Shown: positions 48,762 to 57,408 of the stretch, piece by piece
How the letters are laid out: each line of letters begins with the position of its first letter
Numbering within the stretch: the stretch's first letter is position 1
NCBI RefSeq assembly: GCF_023715535.1
Contig: NZ_JAMBOI010000002.1
Span: 372,001 to 436,000, forward strand
Reading direction: 5' to 3'
Length of the DNA: 64,000 nt
Source of the DNA: Sporosarcina luteola
GTDB lineage: Bacteria; Bacillota; Bacilli; Bacillales_A; Planococcaceae
Position numbers and translations under genes: made by a program
Notes under the pieces: generated by a model
What the model saw: only the letters and a program-made list of their open reading frames with translations
Database searches by the model: none
What the model was told of the DNA's origin: nothing

Positions 48762-50111
48762 TTAAAGCTTCATGACAGCTTCTATAAATGCATCTCCACG
48801 TTCTTCAAAACTCGGGTATTGATCCCAACTTGCACAAGCGGGAGACAGTAGGATTTGATCACCCTCAAGTGATATTGCAAATGCTTCTTGCACAGCATTT
48901 TCCATCGAGTCAGCTTTCAACGCATGTTGAACGCCGCATGATGATGCAAAATCGATGAGCCTATCGGCAGTTTCGCCTAGTGCAAGTACCGCCTTCACCC
49001 TGCCCATATAAGGTCTCAGCTCCTCGAATGAATGCCCCCTATCCAGACCTCCAGCAATTAATACAACGGGCGATTTGAAGGAAGATAAGGCGCTTTTGGT
49101 CGCCAATGTGTTTGTCGCTTTCGAATCATTGTAGAATGTTCTGCCCTTCAATTCCTTCACAAACTGCATGCGGTGACGGACTCCCGTGAAAGAACTTAGC
49201 ACATTTTCTATTGTTTCTTTGTCACAATCCATAAGAATGGCAGAAGCCGTTGCGGCTAAAATATTTTCCAAGTTATGCTGGCCAAGCAATTTGATGATCG
49301 ACCTTTTCACAAACGGTTCACCTTGCCAGTAGATCAGCTCATCATCCGCAGATATCCCCTCTGCATGTTTCCCTTGTAAGGAAAAAGGGATTTTCCGGGC
49401 TGCAGACCGTTCGACATACGGCCTCATTTCAGGTTGATCAGCATTATAAATAAAGAAATCCTCTTCGGTCTGATTAGCTGTAACCTTCGACTTGGCTAAG
49501 GCATATTCTTCCGGTGTTCCATGATAATCAAGATGTGCATCGTATAAATTTGTCCAGACGGAGATCTTCGGACGGAAGTTTTCCGTTCCTGCCAACTGGA
49601 AAGAGGATACCTCCATGACAATCACTTCATCGGGTGCGGCATTTTGTGCGACTGTGCACGCTACAGTTCCGATATTCCCAGCAATCAAAGGTTTTTTGCC
49701 TCCGATATTCAAAATATGATAAAGAAGTGTTGTCGTTGTCGTCTTACCATTCGATCCAGTGATGGCGATGATTGGTGCTTCACTTACCAAATAAGAAAGT
49801 TCGATTTCAGTCCAGATTGGAATCCCTTTCTGTTCCGCCTGCTGAATGACTGAATTGTGATAGGGGATGCCTGGATTTTTTACGATAATATCAAAGTCAT
49901 GATCCAATATATCTTCCGGATGTCCGCCACAGATGACTACAATCCCTTTTGACCGCAGCGCTTTTGCTTCTTCGCTTCCGCTCTCTGGAGAGGAATCGTT
50001 GACTACTACGAACGCTCCAAGTGAATGTAAGAGATCAGCTGCAGCATGGCCGCTTTTGGCAAGGCCAAGCACAAGGACTTTCTTGCCTTTGAACTTATTT
50101 CGCTTTCCCAT
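48762..50111 (-). CDS. murD: UDP-N-acetylmuramoylalanine--D-glutamate ligase
   Basis: Adds D-glutamate to UDP-MurNAc-L-Ala in the cytosol. The 449-residue Mur ligase has an N-terminal UDP-binding domain (KKVLVLGLAKSGHAAADLL), the ATP loop ITGSNGKTTTTTLLYHIL, NLYDAHLDYHGTPEEYA, and the C-terminal DSKATNTLATKSAL. It follows mraY with no gap. Confidence 0.97.
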   Translation of the reverse strand: MGKRNKFKGKKVLVLGLAKSGHAAADLLHSLGAFVVVNDSSPESGSEEAKALRSKGIVVICGGHPEDILDHDFDIIVKNPGIPYHNSVIQQAEQKGIPIWTEIELSYLVSEAPIIAITGSNGKTTTTTLLYHILNIGGKKPLIAGNIGTVACTVAQNAAPDEVIVMEVSSFQLAGTENFRPKISVWTNLYDAHLDYHGTPEEYALAKSKVTANQTEEDFFIYNADQPEMRPYVERSAARKIPFSLQGKHAEGISADDELIYWQGEPFVKRSIIKLLGQHNLENILAATASAILMDCDKETIENVLSSFTGVRHRMQFVKELKGRTFYNDSKATNTLATKSALSSFKSPVVLIAGGLDRGHSFEELRPYMGRVKAVLALGETADRLIDFASSCGVQHALKADSMENAVQEAFAISLEGDQILLSPACASWDQYPSFEERGDAFIEAVMKL

Positions 50112-51086
50112 TTACATCACCTCCCACAATACGGGTATCATCGCGGCAATGAGTGCCACTCCCCAAAAAACAAGAACGATTTTCCATTCCGACCAACCGG
50201 ACAATTCAAAATGATGATGGATAGGGCTCATTTTAAATACCCTTTTTCCGGTCAACTTAAAGCTTGTCACTTGAATCATTACCGATAATGTTTCAATGAC
50301 ATAAACGATTCCTATGACAAGGAGCAATAGTTCCTGCTTCACTAGGATCGATAGCATTGCAATCGCCCCGCCGAGAGCCAAAGAACCTGTATCTCCCATA
50401 AACACTTTTGCTGGTTTCATATTGAACAATAGGAAGCCGAGCATCGCACCAGATACAACAAATGCGAACGTCGCGATATCATATTGCTCATACACAAGTC
50501 CAAGTACGCCAAATGCGGCAAAAGCAATTGTTGAAGTGCCTGCAACAAGCCCGTCTAGACCATCCGATAAGTTGACAGCATTCGAAAACCCGACGAGCCA
50601 GAAAATGAGGAAGGCGACGTAGAAAATACCGAGGTCCACTGAAAAATTCGTGAACGGCAGTACAACTGTCGTTTCAAATGGACCCATTTTCAATAGGAAA
50701 AAAGCGATAACTGCAATAATGATTTGGCCAATAAGTTTTTGGATGGATGTCAATCCCAAATTCCTTTTCATGACGACGATGATAAAATCGTCAAAAAATC
50801 CGATGACACCGAAGCCGGCAAGCACAATCATCAGTACAATGGACTGTGTAGTCAGTACATCTTCATATATGTATGAGAGGACAATCATCGTAATGATAAT
50901 GGAGCTCAGGAAAATAAGGCCGCCCATTGTAGGCGTGCCCGCTTTTTTCTTATGTGCTTCGGGACCCTCTTCCCTTATGCTCTGACCGAATTTTAACCTT
51001 CTGAGCAATGGTATGATTGCAGTCCCGATTAATGCTGTTAGTAGAAATGCTACGGTAATAACCGTTATTGTCGTGACGAGTGTCAT
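50112..51086 (-). CDS. mraY: Phospho-N-acetylmuramoyl-pentapeptide transferase
   Basis: Integral membrane enzyme making lipid I from UDP-MurNAc-pentapeptide and undecaprenyl phosphate. The 324-residue protein has about ten membrane helices, GTPTMGGLIF, FGVIGFFDDFIIV with the catalytic aspartates, NAVNLSDGLDGL, MGDTGSLALGG and SPIHHHFELSGWSEWKIV. It lies 80 bases after spoVD; murE, which separates these genes in B. subtilis, is missing. Confidence 0.97.
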   Translation of the reverse strand: MTLVTTITVITVAFLLTALIGTAIIPLLRRLKFGQSIREEGPEAHKKKAGTPTMGGLIFLSSIIITMIVLSYIYEDVLTTQSIVLMIVLAGFGVIGFFDDFIIVVMKRNLGLTSIQKLIGQIIIAVIAFFLLKMGPFETTVVLPFTNFSVDLGIFYVAFLIFWLVGFSNAVNLSDGLDGLVAGTSTIAFAAFGVLGLVYEQYDIATFAFVVSGAMLGFLLFNMKPAKVFMGDTGSLALGGAIAMLSILVKQELLLLVIGIVYVIETLSVMIQVTSFKLTGKRVFKMSPIHHHFELSGWSEWKIVLVFWGVALIAAMIPVLWEVM

Positions 51087-51166
51087 AATATGTTCTCCTT
51101 ACTTGTTTTGAAACTGTAATTGTATTTAACGCAGCTCAAGGCACTTTGTACGCGCCTTGAGTTTTT

Positions 51167-53065
51167 CTATTCTTCTGTATAAACATGAATAACATCGTCC
51201 ACCGTCATCAAGGAATCCGGGACGGGCATTTGGTATTTAATAACGTCGCCTTCGCCATGCCACTCTATACGATACGTGTGAAGCTGGCGGGCGACCATTC
51301 CTTTTGTCATGCCTGTCAAATCAGGAACACGATGTGTGATTGCGTCGCCCCATCGGTATTCCTTTTCAATTTGACCTTCCCTTTTTTCGATGCCAGCAAG
51401 CGGTGCAATCTCTTCTATGATCCTGCCGACGATCGGCGCTGCAATGACGCCTCCAAATTGAATCGAGTTTTTCGGGCTATCAACCGCAACGTAGACAAGT
51501 AATTCGGGATCATCTGCCGGTGCGAATCCAACGAATGAAACGATATAATCGCCATCACTGTATCTGCCATCTACGACCTTCTGAGCAGTCCCTGTCTTCC
51601 CGCCGACGCGGAGGCCATCATTGAATGCGTTTCGACCCGAGCCGTTTGCAACAACCGATTCCAATGCTGCTCTCACTTGGGCGGAAGTTTCCTCACTGAC
51701 GACGCGGCGTTTCATTTCGGGTTCAAACGTTTTCAACGTTTCACCCTTATCATTCTTTATTTCCTTTACAATATACGGTCGATACAAATATCCGCCGTTA
51801 ATTGCGGCAGCCACCGCCTGTACTTGTTGGATCGGTGTTACGGAAATCCCTTGGCCGAATGCGGTTGTTGCTTGTTCTATCGGGCCAAATGCCGCTTTTG
51901 AGAAAAGGATTCCTTTCGCTTCGCCCGCAATGCCTGAACCTGTCGTTTCGCCAAAACCGAAATCGCGGATATAACGGTCGAGTTTCTCAGGCCCCAATCG
52001 CTGGCCGATCTCTATGAAGCCAGGATTACAGGAATTCTCGACAACCTCCAAAAATGACTGGTGCCCATGCCCCGACCGTTTCCAACATCTTAACGTTGCA
52101 TTTGCAATCCTCGTGGAGCCAGTGTCATTAAAATGATCATGATGGAGGTCAATAACTTTCTCTTCAAGGCCTGCCGCAAGCGTTACGATCTTGAATGTTG
52201 ACCCCGGTTCAAACGTCATCCAAACCGGCAAGTTCCGATTATAGATTGCCTGGTCTGTTTCCTGGTATTCGGCTGGATGGAAAGTAGGCATGGAAACCAA
52301 TGATAGGATTTCGCCCGTTTTCGGATTCATTATAATTCCAATCGCTTGGGCGGCATCGAGTTTTTCCATCGCTTGTGTCAATTCGCGTTCCATGACTTTC
52401 TGCATTTCAATATCAATTGTCAGTTCCAAGGTAGCTCCATTCTCACCTGTCTGGAACCCATCATCGACGTGTGGAAGCGGAATCGCTTTCGCATCTGTAT
52501 AGAGACGTATTTTGTCTCCAGTACCTTGCAAAATCTCATCGTATGCATATTCGATGCCTGCAAGGCCTGTTCCATCAAATCCAGTAAATCCGATCAGCCT
52601 GGAAAGCATTTCACCATATGGATAGTTCCTGACGAAATCTACTCCTGTATACAAGCCATCAATTTGCAACTTCGAAATTTCCGTCGCCTGTTCCTGGGTA
52701 ATGTTTTTCCCTTCAGGCGCTAGCTTGTTCATATACGTTTTCTTCGTCATCTTCTCAAGCAGTTTTTCTTTGTCAACTTGCAATATGTCCGCCAATAACC
52801 CTGCTGCCTTTTCCGGTTCCTTGTTTTGGGAGGGCATAAAATAAAGCGTCGGAGCCAGTTTGTTCCCAACAATCAACTGACCATTGCGATCTTGAATTTC
52901 ACCTCGGATCGCTCCAAAAGGGATTTCCCGATCCCAATTCTCTTCCGCGCGCGCTTTCAACCATTCATGTTTAATGATTTGAACGTGGAAGAGCTTTGCT
53001 ATAACCATGGATATGGAAATGAGGAAAATGATGAAAACTGCCCGCAACCGTTTCTTCGATTGCAA
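51167..53065 (-). CDS. spoVD: Penicillin-binding protein SpoVD (class B, sporulation)
   Basis: Class B PBP (transpeptidase) for spore-cortex synthesis. One N-terminal helix (about 9-25), dimerisation domain, transpeptidase domain with EPGSTFKIVTL (catalytic Ser), ENSCNPGF as the SxN-type motif, and VGGKTGTAQ, then one C-terminal PASTA repeat (VPDLTGMTKGMVAR). Assigned to SpoVD by the single PASTA and position between pbpB and mraY. The TTG at 53065 has no near ribosome site; a CTG at 53083, seven bases after AAAGGTG, may be the real start. A GC hairpin (51135-51161) follows the stop. Confidence 0.9.
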   Translation of the reverse strand: MQSKKRLRAVFIIFLISISMVIAKLFHVQIIKHEWLKARAEENWDREIPFGAIRGEIQDRNGQLIVGNKLAPTLYFMPSQNKEPEKAAGLLADILQVDKEKLLEKMTKKTYMNKLAPEGKNITQEQATEISKLQIDGLYTGVDFVRNYPYGEMLSRLIGFTGFDGTGLAGIEYAYDEILQGTGDKIRLYTDAKAIPLPHVDDGFQTGENGATLELTIDIEMQKVMERELTQAMEKLDAAQAIGIIMNPKTGEILSLVSMPTFHPAEYQETDQAIYNRNLPVWMTFEPGSTFKIVTLAAGLEEKVIDLHHDHFNDTGSTRIANATLRCWKRSGHGHQSFLEVVENSCNPGFIEIGQRLGPEKLDRYIRDFGFGETTGSGIAGEAKGILFSKAAFGPIEQATTAFGQGISVTPIQQVQAVAAAINGGYLYRPYIVKEIKNDKGETLKTFEPEMKRRVVSEETSAQVRAALESVVANGSGRNAFNDGLRVGGKTGTAQKVVDGRYSDGDYIVSFVGFAPADDPELLVYVAVDSPKNSIQFGGVIAAPIVGRIIEEIAPLAGIEKREGQIEKEYRWGDAITHRVPDLTGMTKGMVARQLHTYRIEWHGEGDVIKYQMPVPDSLMTVDDVIHVYTEE

Positions 53066-53139
53066 ATCGGCATATTTACGCAGAGCCCCACACCTTTCGT
53101 TTTTCTATCAACCTATGAAAGGGCGGGGATAGCTATACA

Positions 53140-55380
53140 TCATCCGCCAATTATCTCTTCCACTTCTTCATCCTCTGCCTCTTCATTCTGTTCGATTCGT
53201 TTATGTGAATCTTCCGGTGATTTAAGCTGGAGCACTACAGGATCATCTTTGCTGATGACGGCACCCGCGGATAGACTTTGCTCTGTCACATATCCATCGC
53301 CGTTCAACCGGATATCAAGCCCAGATAACATTTTAAATGATAACGCCATTTTTTTCGACCACCCAGAAAAATTTGGAAGAGTGGTGTCCCCTTCAGTTTC
53401 AAGGAGCACAATAGAACCTTCACTCAACCTCGTTCCCTTTTCGGGATATTGGCTTTTCACCTTGCCTCCCTCACCGATCAATACCGGTGAAAAACCTTGT
53501 CGTTCAAGGTTTGCAATCGAAGCATCCGAAGCTTCTCCAATATGGTCCGACAATGACTTCGTCAAAGATGTTTCACTATTTTCAGGGAGTATATTCATAT
53601 ACTTCAAACTGCTTTCCATTATGGACGTGAATAACTCTGCGACCGGATCCGAGCCGTATTGGCCTGCTTCAAGCTTCGGCTGCTGGACGAGTACATACGT
53701 CAACAACTGCGGATCGTCGATAGGTGCCATTCCGAGGAAAGAATATAGATAATTGCCGTCCCCGGCCAGATACCCTCTGCCATCCGTCTTCGGAATTTCC
53801 GCGGTTCCTGTCTTGCCGCCGACTGAGTAGCCAGAAAGCGCAAACTTCCGGCCAGTACCGACATCGGATGTGACTGTAGAAGCTAAAACCTCACGCGTTT
53901 TCTTGGCAGTTTCCGCTGAAATAGGAGATTTCCGTTCTTCCTCTTTATGTTCTTCCACCACTTTTCCCGTATTCGGGTCGATAATTTTATCAATAACATA
54001 CGGTTTCATCATTTTACCGTCATTTGCAATGGCTGTCGCAGCCTGAATCATCTGGATCGGAGTTACAGTGGATCCTTGTCCATAAGAAGTTGTCAGCCTC
54101 TCACTCGGATTGATGTCCAAAATGATGCCCGGAACCTCATGCGGCAAATCGATTCCGACCTTTTCACCAAAGCCGAACCCACGTAAGTATTCGATGAATG
54201 TCCGGTCGCCCATTCTTTCTAATAAATAGGCCATTGAAACGTTCGATGACCTCTGGAACCCTTCCAAGTATGTGATTCTTCCCCAACCGGTCCGATTGAC
54301 GTCACGAATCGTCCTATCATAAATCGTATATTGTCCAGACTGGTATTCAGCAGAAGGATCCCATTTATTCTCCTCAATTGCCGCGGCTAATGTAAAGATC
54401 TTCATCGTCGAGCCCGGTTCAAATGTGTTCTGGATAGCTTCGTTCAGCCAGTTTTCCGTCAGTCCCTCTCGAGTCGCTGGATGAAAAGATGGTCGCTGGC
54501 TCATTGCGTAGATTTCTCCGGTTTTCGGGTTAGTAACGATGACAAGCATTTTTTTAGGTGAATATTTCTCTTCAACTTGATTCAATGCATCCTCGACGAA
54601 ATTTTGGATTGTTTTATCGATTGTCAGTTGAATTGTCAGTCCGTCTTTTGCAGCTACAATCTTCTTCTCGGATTTCGGTAAGATGAATCCCCAAATATCG
54701 GTCTTATAATCCACTTTTCCGTCCGTACCGGTAAGCTCCTTGTTATAAGTCTGTTCAAGGCCCATTTTACCGACCGTCGAAACTTTCTTGTTCTCATCTT
54801 CTTCTCTCATCGCAAATCCGATCAAATACGATGCAAAATCGCCGTTCGGATAAAAACGCTTCTTATCTTCAATGAACTGCAGTCCTGTAACGCCCTCTTT
54901 TTCAGCGGCCTTTTTAATGGCAAGCATCGTTTCATGGCTAATATCCCGTCCTGCTTTTCCAAATTCGATCTGATACGTATCCGTATTCCTTTTTATTGCT
55001 GCATCCCTGATTTCAATCATCTTTTCTTTTTCCATCGGGATGAACCTGCTTAACAAATCGGCAGCCTTTTCAAAATCAGTGACATGCCTCTTTTTTTTCG
55101 CACCTTTTTCAGTCGCTTTTTCACTCAAAATTGCAATCAACCGGTAGCTGAGCGTATCGGAAGCGATCATTTCACCGTTCCGGTCGATGATTTTTCCTCT
55201 TTCAGCTTTCAGGATCGACTCTCGCGCATATTTGGCTTCCGCCATGGCCGCCATTTGTCTTCCTTCGGCCTGTCCCGTAATTTGTATGCTCAACAATCTT
55301 CCGAACAAAAGAAAAAAGAGCCCTCCAAAAACCAGAAACATCAGGAAGGCTCCCCATTGAAATCGAAACTTCTTTTTCAT
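53140..55380 (-). CDS. pbpB: Penicillin-binding protein 2B (PbpB, FtsI type)
   Basis: Division-specific class B transpeptidase that works with FtsW at the septum. The 746-residue protein has an N-terminal helix (about 9-28), a dimerisation domain, a transpeptidase domain with FEPGSTMKIFTL, RSSNVSMAYLLE and VGGKTGTAEIP, and two C-terminal PASTA repeats (near DASIANLERQGFSP and LPNFSGWSKKMALS). An acidic tail (EQNEEAEDEEVEEIIGG) ends the protein. The start overlaps the ftsL stop. Confidence 0.96.
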   Translation of the reverse strand: MKKKFRFQWGAFLMFLVFGGLFFLLFGRLLSIQITGQAEGRQMAAMAEAKYARESILKAERGKIIDRNGEMIASDTLSYRLIAILSEKATEKGAKKKRHVTDFEKAADLLSRFIPMEKEKMIEIRDAAIKRNTDTYQIEFGKAGRDISHETMLAIKKAAEKEGVTGLQFIEDKKRFYPNGDFASYLIGFAMREEDENKKVSTVGKMGLEQTYNKELTGTDGKVDYKTDIWGFILPKSEKKIVAAKDGLTIQLTIDKTIQNFVEDALNQVEEKYSPKKMLVIVTNPKTGEIYAMSQRPSFHPATREGLTENWLNEAIQNTFEPGSTMKIFTLAAAIEENKWDPSAEYQSGQYTIYDRTIRDVNRTGWGRITYLEGFQRSSNVSMAYLLERMGDRTFIEYLRGFGFGEKVGIDLPHEVPGIILDINPSERLTTSYGQGSTVTPIQMIQAATAIANDGKMMKPYVIDKIIDPNTGKVVEEHKEEERKSPISAETAKKTREVLASTVTSDVGTGRKFALSGYSVGGKTGTAEIPKTDGRGYLAGDGNYLYSFLGMAPIDDPQLLTYVLVQQPKLEAGQYGSDPVAELFTSIMESSLKYMNILPENSETSLTKSLSDHIGEASDASIANLERQGFSPVLIGEGGKVKSQYPEKGTRLSEGSIVLLETEGDTTLPNFSGWSKKMALSFKMLSGLDIRLNGDGYVTEQSLSAGAVISKDDPVVLQLKSPEDSHKRIEQNEEAEDEEVEEIIGG

Positions 55381-55757
55381 CGTCCAGGCACGACCTTTAC
55401 GTTTTTCTCATTCAGGTTCAAGCCGAGCTCCTTCGCTTTATTCCAAATAACTTCGTATGTAGATTTCTCGCTCACTTGTATGGACAATTCTGTATTTTGT
55501 TTTCTCGTTTCGTCTATTTCCTTGTTGATTAATTGCACTTCCTTGTTCGTTTCATTGATTTGGGCTTGCGTATGCAAAATCATTGTAGAGAAAAGCACGA
55601 GAACTGCCGCGAACAGCACGAACAGAAATTTTTCTCCTGTTGAGAAAAGTTTTCGTGAACGCCTCGCCGGCTGTTGTGTTTCATGTGTCTTTGGTGATTG
55701 TGGTGCATGTACCTCATGGACCGTATTCATTTGAAAGCTTCTCTGTTCCAATGCCAT
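55377..55757 (-). CDS. ftsL: Cell-division protein FtsL
   Basis: Small bitopic divisome protein forming a coiled-coil with DivIC. The 126-residue product has a basic cytosolic tail (about 1-41, ARRSRKLFSTGEK), a membrane helix (about 44-62) and a leucine-zipper-like coiled-coil (about 65-105). FtsL is identified mainly by size, topology and place between rsmH and pbpB, since its sequence is weakly conserved. Confidence 0.92.
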   Translation of the reverse strand: MALEQRSFQMNTVHEVHAPQSPKTHETQQPARRSRKLFSTGEKFLFVLFAAVLVLFSTMILHTQAQINETNKEVQLINKEIDETRKQNTELSIQVSEKSTYEVIWNKAKELGLNLNEKNVKVVPGR

Positions 55758-55772
55758 TAACAGTTTCCCCCT

Positions 55773-56705
55773 TTATTTTTTCTCTACGATCCGCAGTTTT
55801 GCAGATCTGGACCTTTTATTCACTTCAATTTCATCTGTACTTGGAAGGATCGGCTTCCTCGTCACCAATTTGAATTCGGGATCCATTCCTTCTGGAACGA
55901 TCGGTAAATTCGGCGGCAGTTCCGGCATGGATGACGCTTCTTTGAAGATTGTCTTGCAAAGTCTGTCTTCCAGTGAATGGAAAGTGATGACACAAATGCG
56001 TCCACCAGGATTCATTACAGTCAAAGCATCGGTTAATGAATCCTCCGCTGCCCCCAACTCATCATTCACTGCTATCCGTATTGCCTGGAAAACCCTTTTC
56101 GCCGGATGTCCACCTGTTCTGCGAGCAGCAGCAGGGATTCCTTCTTTGATCAACTCTGCAAGCTCGCCTGTCGTCTTGATCGGTGCATTTTTCCGCGCTT
56201 CTTCGATCTTTCGGGCGACCCCTTTGGAAAACTTCTCTTCACCATATCTGAAAAAGATGCGCACTAAATCTTCGTATCGCCATTCATTGACCACTTCATA
56301 GGCAGTCAACGCCGCCTCTGTGTTCATGCGCATATCGAGTATTGCATCATGATTGTAGCTGAACCCTCGTTCCGGCGTATCCAACTGCGGTGAGGACACA
56401 CCGAGGTCATATAGGATCCCGTCCACTTTATGCACGTCTATCTTTGACAGTTCGTCTTTCAAATTCCGGAAATTGGAGTGGATGAATGTGACTTGCTCCA
56501 AATAATCGTTTAATTTCACTTTTGCAGCATCAATCGCTGTCGTATCCTGATCAAAGCAGATCAGTCTGCCATTCGCCGACAGCTTCTTCACGATCTCTAA
56601 ACTGTGACCGGCACCGCCAAGCGTACAATCGACGTAAATACCGTCCGGTTTAATATTTAGCCCGTCGACGGCTTCGTGAAGCAATACAGTTGTATGATCG
56701 AACAT
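55773..56705 (-). CDS. rsmH: 16S rRNA (cytosine-1402-N4) methyltransferase RsmH (MraW)
   Basis: SAM-dependent methyltransferase for N4 of C1402 in 16S rRNA. The 310-residue product has [13 protein letters not shown], the SAM loop [29 protein letters not shown] and [11 protein letters not shown]. It follows mraZ after a short gap that contains a repeat remnant. Confidence 0.97.
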   Translation of the reverse strand: MFDHTTVLLHEAVDGLNIKPDGIYVDCTLGGAGHSLEIVKKLSANGRLICFDQDTTAIDAAKVKLNDYLEQVTFIHSNFRNLKDELSKIDVHKVDGILYDLGVSSPQLDTPERGFSYNHDAILDMRMNTEAALTAYEVVNEWRYEDLVRIFFRYGEEKFSKGVARKIEEARKNAPIKTTGELAELIKEGIPAAARRTGGHPAKRVFQAIRIAVNDELGAAEDSLTDALTVMNPGGRICVITFHSLEDRLCKTIFKEASSMPELPPNLPIVPEGMDPEFKLVTRKPILPSTDEIEVNKRSRSAKLRIVEKK

Positions 56706-56732
56706 TGAAACCGCCTTCTTTCTTTTAGTGTT

Positions 56733-56768
56733 TTAGCATCTAGCTCCATCGCCTAGGCGCTTCCGCTT
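56733..56768. repeat. Remnant of a dispersed TAGCTCCA-type repeat
   Basis: The mraZ-rsmH gap contains TCTAGCTCCATCGCCTAGGC followed by GCTTCCGCTTTTGG. It resembles the short dispersed sequence (TAGCTCCAGCGCCTAG...) found between genes in many Bacillaceae. Only one copy is seen in this window, so the call rests on remembered sequence. Confidence 0.4.
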
Positions 56769-56774
56769 TTGGTT

Positions 56775-57206
56775 TTAAAAGTCAAAATCGATAATGTTCT
56801 CTGCAATTTCGTTGAACGATTGCTCCGACTCATCGTAATAGGAATCCCAGGAAGATTTCGACCAGATTTCAATTCGGCTCGAAACTCCGATAACGACACA
56901 GTCTTTTTCAACTTTCGCAAAGTCCAATAATGAGGATGGAATATTGACACGGCCCTGCTTGTCTATTTCGACTTCAGTGGCCCCTGAGAAGAAGAACCGG
57001 GCAAATGCACGGGCATCTTTCTTCGTAACAGGCAACGCCTTCAATTTTTCCTCTAGCCGTTTCCATTCCTCCATAGGGTAACCGAAGAGGCAGTTATCCA
57101 ATCCACGAGTCAGCACAAAGCCATCCATCAGATATTCCCTGAATTTTGACGGGACGATCAAACGGCCTTTTGCATCTACAGTGTGCTGATATTCGCCCAT
57201 GAACAT
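56775..57206 (-). CDS. mraZ: Transcriptional regulator MraZ
   Basis: DNA-binding repressor of the dcw cluster, made of two AbrB/SpoVT-like swapped-hairpin motifs. The 143-residue product starts [20 protein letters not shown] and repeats the pattern at [18 protein letters not shown]. The ATG at 57206 follows GGGGTGAAG and matches B. subtilis MraZ; the open frame upstream to 57329 is not used. It is the first dcw gene and lies behind direct repeats of its probable operator. Confidence 0.96.
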   Translation of the reverse strand: MFMGEYQHTVDAKGRLIVPSKFREYLMDGFVLTRGLDNCLFGYPMEEWKRLEEKLKALPVTKKDARAFARFFFSGATEVEIDKQGRVNIPSSLLDFAKVEKDCVVIGVSSRIEIWSKSSWDSYYDESEQSFNEIAENIIDFDF

Positions 57207-57214
57207 ACTCTTCA

Positions 57215-57261
57215 CCCCACTATATGATTTTAATGTACCACATCCCTCCACATTCCTCCAC
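57215..57261 (-). promoter_or_regulatory. MraZ-type operator (GTGG direct repeats)
   Basis: On the minus strand, three GTGG units occur exactly 10 bases apart (GTGGAGGAAT, GTGGAGGGAT, GTGGTACATT; 57261-57232), and a further GTGGGG lies at 57220-57215 beside the start codon. Direct TGGG/GTGG repeats with a 10-base period are the known MraZ binding pattern, so this should mediate autoregulation of mraZ and the dcw cluster. Confidence 0.7.
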
Positions 57262-57276
57262 TCAAAAACTATTTTC

Positions 57277-57282
57277 ATTATA
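57277..57282 (-). promoter_or_regulatory. Putative -10 box of the mraZ operon
   Basis: Minus-strand TATAAT, 16 bases upstream of the first GTGG repeat. No good -35 is visible at 16-18 bases (AAACAA), so the promoter assignment is tentative. Confidence 0.4.
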
Positions 57283-57360
57283 AAATGTGTATATAGTACT
57301 TGTTTCATTGAGATATAGCTTGCATTCAAACATAGAATACAAGCGTCATAAACGCATAAA

Positions 57361-57402
57361 CAACGCCGATGCAGTCTGGAAATGCCTGCATCGGCGTTGT
57401 TT
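57361..57402. terminator. Terminator after bshC
   Basis: AACAACGCCGATGCAG and CTGCATCGGCGTTGTT form a perfect 16 bp stem with a ten-base loop, eight bases after the bshC stop. The minus-strand tail GTTGTTTATGCGTTTATG is only moderately T-rich. Confidence 0.8.
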
Positions 57403-57408
57403 CATTAC

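Noticed and set aside
51135..51161. Hairpin after spoVD as a terminator
   Set aside because: Good stem (CTCAAGGC / GCCTTGAG) but no T run on the minus strand, and mraY directly follows; better seen as a processing or pause hairpin.
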